Below are positions 25,997 through 37,732 of a DNA stretch of 64,000 nucleotides, in pieces. Within the stretch, counting starts at the first letter, position 1. Each line of letters begins with the position of its first letter. The notes beneath the pieces were generated by a model. It saw nothing but the letters and a program-made list of their open reading frames with translations, was not told where the DNA came from and made no database searches. Location: assembly GCA_005281725.1 (NCBI GenBank), contig SSBO01000009.1:3174163-3238162 (forward strand). Direction: 5' to 3'. The position numbers were made by a program, and so were the translations under genes. This DNA is from Wuchereria bancrofti. Lineage: Eukaryota; Nematoda; Chromadorea; Rhabditida; Onchocercidae.

Positions 25997-26100
25997 AGAG
26001 AGGAATGCACTTGTTGACAACATTGACCAAAATGGAATGCGCATGACAAGGGCGCTCAAAAATCAATTCGCATCTTCTCGTTACTTTGGCTTCATTTAAT
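25997..26100 (+). other. Possible terminal exon
   Basis: After a CAG, the frame reads NALVDNIDQNGMRMTRALKN and closes with SSRYFGFI and TAA. Composition differs from the AT-rich flanks. The acceptor is a run of three AGs (CAGAGAG), each giving a different phase. The gene it belongs to is unknown. Confidence 0.22.
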
Positions 26101-27793
26101 ATATATATTTACGGTAAAAGTTACAATTAAATTTGTTCTATTCTTACTTCTCCATTGCAATCTTTCATGTTTTAATTAAAATTCTGCTAGAATTCCTTCT
26201 AAATTAAAACAATTAATTATTCGATTTGAAATTACTTCACTAAATAATTAAAGATATGAAATAAATTTCTTTTTATTACTCGAAATATTATATATTCATT
26301 TCCATTTTTTTTCAATCGACATGTATTAATTCCCTATTTTTCTCTTTTACATTCATATCACATAATTTAGTATTAATAATTAAATTCCTCTCAAATTCTT
26401 TCTATTCATTTTAATTTCAATCCAAGTACTTAAATAATTAATAATTGCTATATTAAATGTTGATCTGTTATAGATATGATAAGATTTTAAAGCAATAACT
26501 TTCATTGATAATATTACGTATGATATTTTGTCATCAAAGCTATCGTTTTAATCTAGGAATGAGCTGATAAAAAAAGGTACCAAAATCAAATCTCAAAATA
26601 GATTGATAAGATGTTAGCAATATTTCTGAATATACATCAATAATATATTCTTGAACACTATATGAGGAAATGAAAGATTGTAAAAACTGCTTTGTCATAT
26701 ACTGCAGCACGCTGAATGCATGCCTGCATGCTCTAATGCATTCTCAACGCTCTTCTTAATAAGCCTTATTAAATGAAGGAAAACCCTCCACAGTTTTGAT
26801 GAATAGAGCGGAAATATTCCTCTAATTAAGCTTCATTATAACCTGTCGGTCAGATGAAAGTATTATTTGAAAATTTTCTTTTCTAACAATTTACCGATTC
26901 AAATAATATCTTTAGAAACTCAGAAAAGAGCAATTCCTTTTTTATTTGTGTTTTTTAGTTGTAAATTGCAAATAAATTTAATTACTGCGGAAAAATTGTT
27001 ATGACATTTTACAGTTTATTTTCTTTACCCGCTAAGCGCAAATGACTTAGTCTGTATGATGCAATTTACTCGATATTTTCATTTAATCAATATTTAGTTT
27101 GAAAATTTAACATTTTATTTATCTTTAAGAGTGTGCAATCTCTCAAAGATCTCTCAGAGAAAAGTCATAGCTGCTAATTAGCGGTCGGTACTTCTTTTTA
27201 CCTCTTTCTTTCCATTCTTTTCCTAAAAAAAGCGCAATTAAATCTTTTTATCCACATCGGAACTACTGATGTGAGTAATTTTGCGACACCGAAAGGGAAA
27301 TGAATGAAATTCTTTAATCATTTTTGGTACATCAAAAAATTATTTATTCTATTTGTCGATGTTTTCCTTTTTCTTTTAATTCCTACTCGTTTAATGGAAA
27401 GTAATTTTTGCACAAAAATTGATGCTTTCAATGGTTTCAATAGTCAGAAAAGCACTTAATTTCTTTTTTAAAAAGGCATCAAAAGGAATTTTTATTTTCT
27501 CAAATGTCTTCAAAGGTAGAACTAATTAACCTTTAGATTTTAATTAATCAAACGTTTTTGAGTAAAGTTTTACACAACGATCTACTTAATGTATATTATT
27601 TCTCAATAAGCGATGTAATAAAAGAATTGAAAGAAATTGTGAATAAATTTTTGTGAATAAAACTAACAATTTGTAAGATTTGAAATTTCATTCTTGCTGG
27701 ATAGATTATTTAATTGCATCGTATGCATTGTATTCAATGAGATCATTTTGCTTTTTTAAGGCTTAGAGAACTCAGAATAACAGCAATAAATAA

Positions 27794-27836
27794 GAGGAAA
27801 GAGAGAGGGAGGGAGAAAGAGGGAGAGAGAGAGAGA
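27794..27836. repeat. GA-rich microsatellite
   Basis: Imperfect GA and GGGA repeats. A matching CT tract lies at 11314-11350, and a TA run at 28335-28351. Confidence 0.85.
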
Positions 27837-28899
27837 TAATCAAAAACTGGAAGAGAAATAAAAGTTTTTTTTTTTTCTGTTTATATTGCGCCTAAAATTG
27901 ATTTCTAATGCAAAGTCATGACATGATTTTGTGAAAATTCAAATCACTTTTTTAATATATTATTGTTTAAAATAAATCATAGCATTCTTTTTCCTTTCTT
28001 TTTGTATATTCTTCCATAAATCATATCTCACGATGATTCCTATTTTTGAAACGATTTTAATTCTTGAATTATCGTTTTGTACGTTAGAAAGATTCCTGCG
28101 AATATCATTGAGAATTATTAATGCCTTAGCATATGATTAGTTAAGATTCATTTGTTAGCATATCATTTTGTAAATTCAAGATTATCCGAAAAATATATCA
28201 AAAATTTTTGAAAGCTTTTTTTTAAATATTTAATGACTATATCATACCATAATGAATGTTGTGTTATTTAGAGGAAAATTTTACAGATTGTAATTGCTAA
28301 TTGATTTTGCTGCTGCATCATTAATCTTTTAAAACATATATATATATATATCAATTTAGAAATTAAATTATTTTTCTTTTTGTGCAAAGAAAGAAATATA
28401 TATGCAATTGCATGTTATTGGTTGAACAAGTTGAATTCCTCTTCGTTTTCTTATTTTGAAGAGGCAATTTTATAATTTTTTGTACTTTCAAAAAACTTCT
28501 CTCTAACAATTCTTACCAAAAATAAAATCTCTTTGTTATTGAATTCTCTCAATTGAGTTTATTTTCAAATAGTCGTTTCTTTTATCTCAAAAAATTTATT
28601 TCGTATATAGTAGATCTAACATAATGAACTAGATTAAAAGTTAGTGGTTTTAGCGGAAATTAACGTGACATTCACGTATAATTTCATTATTTTATAACAC
28701 CAATGATAACATTTTACAATAACAAAGATAACATCTCTTTAAAAGTTGGAATAATTCAGCATTGCCTTTAAATGGATGCCATCTTTCAAAATGGGTTTTA
28801 AATTTTGGTGTAATTCGATGTAATGCTCTTAGCATACATTTATGATTTCATTCATCAATTGTTCCATTTGTTGATACAATTTTAATGATCGTTGCACAC

Positions 28900-29030
28900 T
28901 TTACAACAATTTCGAAGGAATCAACGCGCTGATCCCATCGATGAAAACAGAGATCGAAATTTTCAGCGGAAAGAACTTCTTCTGGAAGATCCCTTGTTCA
29001 GAATGCTATTCTCTCTCTAAATAAATGGAT
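28900..29030 (+). other. Coding-like island upstream of the WD40 gene
   Basis: Frames reading NRDRNFQRKELLLEDPLF and RSKFSAERTSSGRSL are both open. The second could end at a GTTCAG donor in phase 0 and would then join the first WD40-gene exon in frame. The family's N-terminus is usually a short, low-complexity, basic leader, so this is possible but unproven. Confidence 0.2.
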
Positions 29031-31906
29031 TATACGATAAAGGTAGTCCTAATTAATTTCAGATGGAATATTTTGATTTTTCTTACCTTCAAATTTTTTT
29101 TGTTTAAAAAAAGTGAAAATCGAATGTTAAATTTTGTCACACCAAATCGAAACTCATCCATACTTCTTCCTAAATAATGCATTTTTACGAATAACTTAAC
29201 AAGAAAACTTGTAGATATTTTTCATCTAAATTTTCATCTTTCATCTTGTTTTTAGTTTTTTCTTGTTTTTAGTTCCAAAATTGAAGATGAAAATAGTTTC
29301 CGGAATTTTTATTCCTTTCACAATTATTTGCGAGAAAATTGTCCATTCACTACAATGATACTCTTAGAAGTGCACCAAAAACCAGTTTCCACTAAATTTT
29401 TGTTGGCACGAATATTTCTTTTTCCATTTTGTACTGCGACCTCCAGGTTTTGTATTGCGTGGCATTTCCAGAATATTTATGAGGAATGTCAAACTTTTTC
29501 TTTTCTAAAACATTTGAAATAGAACCAATTAAGATTATTAATACATAACAGAAAGAAGTATATAATCCAAAAAAAAAAAAAAGTAATGGACGGAGCTTAA
29601 AATAATATTCCGTTTTTTTTTGTCTCTTTGTTTTTGTTTCATTTAATAGTTTAAAAACGATCAAGAATTGTCCTTATTATTTAAATGTCATTTAGTGTCT
29701 GAAATTTAGCTTAGTGAAGAATTCATGAAATTTGATTAAAGTTGATTCAATGTTTGATGACTTTTCATTGGACAACTGGCTTTATCAGTGTAATTGTTCA
29801 GGTTACTGAGATGAAAATAAACATAAGTAAGTGAAACTGACTTAAACTTCTTAAAATTTCTACATTTCAAGAGCGTCACAACTCTTCAAGCATTATGAAA
29901 TCCCCGCATTCCTTTTGTTTCTTTATTAGGAATAATAATGCACAGGTCTAGTCGGGTAGAGATGTTAGCCGGATTACTTCCTGTATCCTATCAAGGAAAC
30001 CTGAAATTTTTTTAACTGAGATTTTGGAACCTGAAATTTTGATAATAAAAATTTCCAACTTAAAATTCATTTGCAGTTTACATTTCATTTTCTATCTTAG
30101 CCTTATTTTTCAATAATTTCGAAAAAAAAAAGACTGGAAAAATTATTGTACTATTCTTTCACTTCCTTTTTGCTATTAGATCAATCGCAAGAACTTGTTC
30201 CGCTGCCAATTTCAATTAGATTATCACAGTAAATGTCTTCTGATTGATATTGTCAGTTGAAATGTCACTGATTTCTATTTTATTACGCGTTCATCGACTT
30301 TACTGCAGCAAAATGTTTAGTTGATAACATATCAGCAGCTGATTTCAATAAGCAGATGGTCCTATCAAAGAATCTCTTGAATTAATTTCAATTGCTATCA
30401 GTCTAATTAATTTTCAATCAATTAATCAACAGACTGATAAGCCATTTATGTAGTGCACTACTGATAGGGAACATTTAGTAAAAGATTTGTGAGAAACATT
30501 CTCAAATTGACTCTCAAGAAGTCTCATTTAGAGAGATTAAAGAAGCGATGGAAATTATTCATAATTTTACATAAGCGAAAATAATCATTCAACAATCAAA
30601 GCTATCTGTTAACTGTCGTTTTAAAATATTTATCAAATGAACAAATACTGAATGAGAGAATTATGAAAATTGAAAATAATTAAAACTTTTATCTGAAGTA
30701 ATTAATTAATGAATTGAAATTTTATATTTTCATTACAAATTTGAATGTCGTCTATCTTTATCATGTCATTTACTGTTTATATTTGCTTCTTCTCCTGCCA
30801 TCAATCCTACCAACATCAAATAATTACATGGCGGATAATGACATTTTGATATTTCTGCATATTATATTCATGTTAGAAATTAAGAAGTAATAATTTAGCT
30901 CATCGATTAATGAAAAATGGTAATTTCAAAGTGTTAATCTTTTAAATCAAATTTTTTTTTAAAAATAGATTAGTTGATAATTCTATGTCCTAAAATGTTA
31001 TTGAGCTTAGTAAAAATAGAAAAGGTAAAACTTTGGATTTTGGAAAATTTTCATCACTCACATTTAACACATTATTTGCTATTGACGACTTATCAAGATA
31101 ATTTGTCACTCTAATCTTCCCGCAGTATCTTGATATGTCAAATTGATTGTTAGAGTACGAATTTTGTTATCATTAAAAATGCGCAACTTCAACACTCAAT
31201 TTGCGCTTGCTATTTTAGACAAGACAGTACTAAATAGCTGGGATGAACGATTTTCATCAGCAAATTGATACATTTTTAACGGATTTTTAGCATTTTACTT
31301 CATAAATGTTAAGCTGATTCTCTCGGGTATAATTCATCTGATGTGGATGGTTGCTTTTCCTTTCAGTCATTTTTATCACCTAAAATAATTCTCTCTCACT
31401 TTCTTTCCTATTTTAATGCATTATATTACAATTTTAGTGCTTCAATTATGGTCAGAATAATAAGGTTAATGTATTTAGTCATTACATTTTCTAATACTTT
31501 CCCTGGAAATATGAGTGCTTATGAATTAGTAGTCATATTCTGAGAAAGAATTAAATTTCTTTTTGGGGATTTCAAGGTGGCATATTAATAGTAGGGAAAT
31601 CACCATGATCATTCATGATATTATATTTTTGAAAAATATTGTATGTTCAACTTCGATTTGGTCATTCCTATCTGACGTGATATATGTTTGATGATATGCT
31701 GACGTGTTTATGCATATGTTTTTACAGTTTTCGAAGGAATTTTCATCTATAATTCCATTGTTATGTAACTTTCCTAATTTTCGGTCTTCATATCAATGTT
31801 TGAACGATAAACGACCATATTCATTCTCTTTGATTTTTGCGATCATTTCTTCGTACTTATTTCTATGACTGTTATCTTTTGAAACGGCAAACTATTTCTA
31901 TTTTGT

Positions 31907-31945
31907 ATGTGTATCTCTTTCGCATCCGCACCGCACATGCATATG
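31907..31945 (+). other. Candidate first coding exon of the WD40 gene
   Basis: An ATG opens MCISFASAPHMHM and ends at a GTAAAA donor in phase 0, matching the phase-0 acceptor at 32210. An alternative start, MHRSSR followed by a GTAGAG donor, lies at 29938 and also ends in phase 0. The sequence cannot decide between them. Confidence 0.25.
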
Positions 31946-32210
31946 GTAAAATATTTTATTTAAATTTATATTTATCATTCGGATAAGGTATATGTTATGG
32001 GTAAATTTTACTAAATTTAATTTTCAGTTCGTTTTTTTTCTTTTTTCTACTATTCACTTATTTCTTTATATTATTATTCATGTATTGATTTACTAGAAAG
32101 CAATGAAAAATATATATAATCTGCTAATAATGTAGTGATTAGTAATGGAGTAAAATAATTTCTTTTATACGATGTAAAATATCTACATACGTTTTATCGT
32201 TTTTTTTCAG

Positions 32211-35200
32211 GCAAAATTAGAACGGGTATTAGGTTGCACAGCTGTTTCACGATCGTCAGTATCGGTGGACGACATCAAAGGCATTGTAGCCTATCCGGCT
32301 GGGTATATCTTTGTGGACTTTTCATTAGCAAAAAAAGTTGTATGGATTTTAATTATAGCACATTCAATATCACTTGTTCAATGTCATTAGCTTGTTAGCA
32401 TCGTAATATGTCATTTTTATTTGTTTGCGGATTTTATATTTCTGTGGTACTTTCTATTTATTTTACCCGTTTATTATTAACGTAAAAATTTAGCACAAGG
32501 GTTTTTTTACTAAGTTTTTTATAGTTAAAGCAAAAATTAGAAGAAATTAAAGAAAATTTCTTTTTTTTGATTAGAAGATGTTTTCCGAAATTTTGGTTGG
32601 TTTTTTATATTCTTTAGTTTTTCTTTCTGCTAGTTTTACTTTGAGTTACATATGAAATTTTGCTAATATATTATAGTATATTTGGTATTATACTAATATG
32701 TCAGATTATTACTGTAAAATTTTTAAAATAAAGTCTTAATACCAAAACAGCATATAAGTGAAGCTAAGATACTTAAAGAATTGTCATAGATATGTGATTT
32801 TGTTTGTTGTTCCAGGGCTACTGTCATTCTTTATAATCCAAGAAATAACGCCCAAGCCCATTTAATTGGCACAACGAAAAACAGCATAACATGCTTATCG
32901 TTCTCTCTCTGCGGACGATACATCGCTACCGGAGAGGTATTCTTAAATGAATTAATTTGTAGAGAAATGAAATTTCGAAGCTGGAAAGAACGAGAAAGTA
33001 TTTGAAGATAAATTGAAGCAGTAGTACAGCAATAATCCATAAATTAATTTTCCGGCTGGACATGAACCTCGATTACGAGTCTGGGAGCTATACGACGCGA
33101 AGGGACAGTTTGCTTTCACCCAAATTGTTGATATAAAACATCATCAGTTGGGAATAAGCTGTGTGGTAAGTTTTCAGTGGCAGTTCATACCACAAATTGT
33201 CTGATTTGCTAACTTCATCATCTAGAAATTTTTAGTTGTTAGTTAAAAGTGCATTTTTGGATCGCACTCAAAATTTAGAAATGTATTTGTAATTGATCAG
33301 CTTTTAGCGCTTTACGCCTAATGGTCATTTGGTATCAGTAGGAAATCAGCATGATCGTTCGATCGTAGTTTGGGATTGGCGAGCACAACAAAAAATTGCT
33401 GAAAATCGTCTTACTTCGAAAGTGAATATTTTTTTGAAGTCATTTTTCACTTACAGAACTCCTTACTACGTTGACATTCATCCATATAATTTAGTTTGAT
33501 TTGACATGACAGGGTTATCTATCTGGATTACAACTGTTTGTGATAAATTACTATTTAATTACGAATTTGACAAGGTTCATGTTAAAATTAGCCGTGCAAA
33601 ATATTAAAAATATTTTTTTCAGGTTAATTCAATTGACGTTACAGAACAAGGCGGGTGTGTGACGGTGGGAATCAGGCATGTTAAATTCTGGCATGTTACG
33701 AGGAAACCAGAGAGTTCGAAGAGTATACCTTTGCAGGTATGAAAATCAGCATACAAATAGGGTTTTGACTCTATCCTATTATGACGATAGAAATCGAATT
33801 CTTGAGTTTGAGCTTTGTTGTGGTTATCTTTTGCACTTCACTTTGCTTTTAGTTATGTTCTTATTTTAGAATTAGATTTTTAGAACTTGAATTTATATCT
33901 AGGTTATTTTCAGGGTCGTTCAGCAATTTTGGCCGATCAACGAAACAATACCTTTTTGGATGTGTGCTGCGCTCCCGATAATCGAACATTTTCAGTTACA
34001 GAAACCAGTCTTTTGATTGAATTTCATGACAAAAAGGTAATAATTGAATGGAGGAATCTTCAAGTATTTTTTCAAGTTTGTTTCAGCCATACTGATTTTA
34101 TTGCTGTTGTTTTTTGCCTTCTTATATTTGCACACATTTTTTTTCTTCAATTTATCCATAATATCATAAATTAATGTATTAAACCAGTATTTCACTAAAG
34201 TTCTAAGTTTATGTTTACCTGCTTTGGAGATGGAACTGGATGATGGAGGAGTCCTATCTTTATATTCAGCAGTCGAGTGAATAATAAAATATTGAATTCT
34301 TATCACTTTCACCTATTCAGTACACAGCTCTTATTGTTACAGCTTCACCTAAAACTCATATTAATGTTTAATTTCATGTGCTTTCATTAAATTATTTTGA
34401 CAGCTGAACTTATTTCAGTTAGTGAGTACCTATGACCTACACAGTGAAGTTCCACGATCGATAGTGCTTGGAATTGGTGAGCTGTTTATTGGATTCAACA
34501 ATGGCTTTATAAGATGTTTGGATATTGCAACAATGAAGCATAAATTTACATTCTGTAAACCACATTATTTGTCATGTGATGTTGCGGAAGGAGTAAAACA
34601 AGATGCACTGTCGCCTGATTCACATCCGATAGGGTGTAGGTCAGCAATTTTTTTCGTTAAACTTATGAGAATTTAAAGCTTGATAATCGTCTTAGGATTT
34701 CTAGATTTTACTTAGGAGAGAATATGAAATGGAAAATTAAGGTGGAAATTACTTTTACGAGGAAAATAAGCCTTATCAGAAATAATGGTCTCATTCGGAA
34801 TGATTTTGTATGACTCAAGTACAAGTTTTCAATTCTAGTATATGCTTTTCAGGTATCCAGATGTGCGGGCATTAGCATACAACAGGAAGACTGGAATGCT
34901 TACTGTGGTTTATAGCGATCGATCCATTTATACATGGCAACAAACGGATAAGAATATTCTCAAAATTTCTTCACAGCTTTTTCATGTTGGACCAGTGATT
35001 TCACTAGAAGTAAGTCATGAATAATGTTTTAGTTCGCTTTATTTTTTTTTTTATTTAAGAAAATTGCATGAGTTTTGCAGGTTTATCCGTCAAATTTCGA
35101 GTGGTTACCACAAAGTTCAATCATAACGGGTGGTGCAGATCAAACTATTCGCATATGGAATGTGGATCATCTATTAAGATCATTTGATGAGGTTTGTTTG

Positions 35201-37732
35201 TAGCCTGATTCATAGTAAATTTCATTCAGGACTCTAAAAATCGTAAGTTTCATTTATTAATAAATTATATTCTATTTTTTGCAGAACAAACGGACTTCTT
35301 TGCCATATGCGAATGTATTCTCGGATGATTTGAAAAAAGTTATTTTTATCACCAATAGTGATTCTCAACTTAACGAATCTCCAGATGGCATGTTTCACAT
35401 TATCTTAACTAAAGTGGATTGACTTATTCTATATACAGCTCAGATGAGCAGCATCACTCACTCACTGTTTTTGTGGTAATTAGTCAAAAAATAATAAAGG
35501 TGAAACAGGAGATATCAAAAAATTCCCAATTAACTCACTTTATGTCGACTTTTCATTCTATTTTTAGAAGTATTTGGAGCATCCATGTCTGATACAGGCA
35601 ATGGTGTAAAATCTTTGAAAGTAAGTCCTGATGGGAAACATCTGGCTGCAGGCAGTCGAGATGGAAATTTATCGTAAGTTTTTAATTTTTTCAAACACGA
35701 AAAATTTTAAAGGAAATTGTTGACGCTATACTGCGAAATCTTTTCGAAAAAGTTTCTCGATCTTTTTTTTTCGAGTTTGATTTTTCAACCAAATTGTTTC
35801 AGTATTTATGATTTAACTGTACCAACTATGGAAATGATTGCATTTTTTGAAGCTCACGAAAGTGATATTATGTGTATGGAGTATTCTGACCCGCAAAGTG
35901 GTGAGTTTGTACTGTAGTAATTCATCGAAGTTTATGGATTTTCTGTCTTACTGTTAGTAAAGCAGAGCTTTACTTTCCTTTGTTAGTTAATAATATCAAT
36001 AAATGAAAAACTATATCAAAAAAATTGGAGAGTCACTAATTTGTGGAGTAACAAGTTTTGCTATTTAATTCATATGAGACATAGAATGGTATACTTACAA
36101 GAAATGAATGATTGTAATTAATGAACTTACCGATTTTGATAGCTTCCCTATTACCTTTCACATGTGCTCCTTACGTTATTTCCGTATTTATCATTAATTA
36201 CAGATTTTTGCAAATTTTTATAGTTTTACTATTTCAGCTCGTTATCTGTTAGCTACTGGAAGTCGCGATCGCATGGTGCACTTATTTGACCCACTTAATG
36301 GATATCAACCATTAGCAAGTATTGATGATCATACAAGCACTGTCAATTCTATACTATTCGTAGAGGTTTGTGATTAGTGCTGTTTGAATTTTTAATTTAA
36401 TAAACTTTTAATTTACTTTCATTTTTAAGATATATCTTATTAATCTGCAAGAAAATTAAATAGCTGTGTTGCAGGAAGCTGGTAATTTGCAGTTGATAAG
36501 TTCCGCTGCTGATCGTTCAATTGTAATTAGAAAGATGGTCGATTCAGAAGTAGTTTTGCAATGATTTTATTTTTTTTTTAGATCGAGTACTTTCACTATT
36601 TATTTAAAGTGGATTATATAGTAAATTAAGACAGTTTGGACTATATGAAACCATTTAGAATTGGAAGGCTATGAATTTTGATCAGAATAGTTAATTAAAT
36701 AATAGAAGTGGTGATGTATAAGCGAAATCTGTTATAACACAGTTGTTCCGAACCGTTTCTTCCGTTGAGAACATTTGGATCATTTGTTATATATTTGAAC
36801 TTTATCTGATTTCGCCTAACAAATTTTATATAAAAATTCTTTGCAGCCATCTTTGGTGACTTTTTCACGTACAACTCACATAAAATCGCAATTTGGCTTG
36901 AACTATGTCGTGTTGGGTGCTGACGGAATGGTTGCCGCTTGCCAAGATCGTCAGCTTCGGACATATTCGTTTCAGGGAAAGCTTGTAAAGCAGATTAAAG
37001 GCGCTGCAAGTGATGATGGACAGCTCACTAAGGTTTTTATCTTATTGACAAACTTGATTCTATTGATCTCATTTATATGTACAGTCTAAAATTTTATAGT
37101 GCAGCTGTTATCTTCAATTATAAAAAGTTAAGGCTCTTTATAATTGATGATCGAAACTTTCTTATACAGGTACGACTGGATCCATCAGGAACTTATGCTG
37201 CGGCAGTATGTACAAATCGAAATGTTTATATCATTGATATAGCCACAGGAGAATTTGCTGCTGTATTGACTGGCCAATCAGATAACATCACAGATATTGC
37301 TTTTTCCGCTGATTGCAGGTTAATTTTAAGATCAGATGAAGTTTGAGCTCTCAGTTTATTAGAGATATACTTATCCATCTAAAGAAGACTTGACGTACAC
37401 CATATTTCATTCTTCATGGATAAATTTTAGGATATTTTTTTGAACTTAGAGAGCTAAATAAAGATAGAAAAAAATAACTCCAATTTAAAAGTCTGCCTTA
37501 TTACTAGTATAAATATGATTTCCAATACATTTTGTTTTCGGAGATGCATAAATTTTCAGCAGTCAGTTTTGATTTGTTTGAAGTATTGCAGACGATTATA
37601 TGTTGTGTCCTATAGCGGTTGCATTTTTGTGTGGCGACTGTCCAATTTTCTTGTCAGCAAAATGATGGCTGTACGAAAATCCCAAATCACCAGAAATACT
37701 GGCGCCAATGGAGTTGAAAAACTTTGTGAACG
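32211..37732 (+). other. WDR62/MAPKBP1: WD40 propeller segment, exons 1-17
   Basis: Exons: 32211-32302, 32816-32936, 33055-33165, 33308-33421, 33623-33736, 33914-34063, 34419-34639, 34853-35009, 35081-35191, 35285-35387, 35568-35673, 35803-35900, 36238-36365, 36475-36549, 36847-37032, 37170-37318 and 37592-37732. WD blades show GH..RVW, SIVVWDW, VKFW, SIYTW, TIRIWNV, KVSPDGKHLAAGSRDGNL, YLLATGSRDRMVHLFD, ISSAADRSIVIR, VAACQDRQLR and GCIFVWRL. The blades alternate as in human WDR62 and MAPKBP1, including PHYL, RYPD and AHESDIMCMEYS landmarks. Confidence 0.9.

Larger units (their letters stand above)
20428..31906. other. Long gene-poor region
   Basis: About 11.5 kb with no confident gene. It holds TG, GTTT, TTG, GA and TA microsatellites, a hairpin at 22976-23008, and four GC-richer islands that could be unassigned exons or 5' exons of the WD40 gene (24270-24530, 25997-26100, 28900-29030, 29938-29990). 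In each island more than one frame is open, so no product is named. Confidence 0.5.

Noticed and set aside
35440..35480. Possible exon reading SDEQHHSLTVFV
   Set aside because: It has a TACAG acceptor and GTAATT donor, but its phase fits neither neighbour of the WD40 gene.
36695..36964. 89-codon minus-strand ORF
   Set aside because: It runs antisense through a conserved WD40 exon (36847-37032) and adjacent intron.
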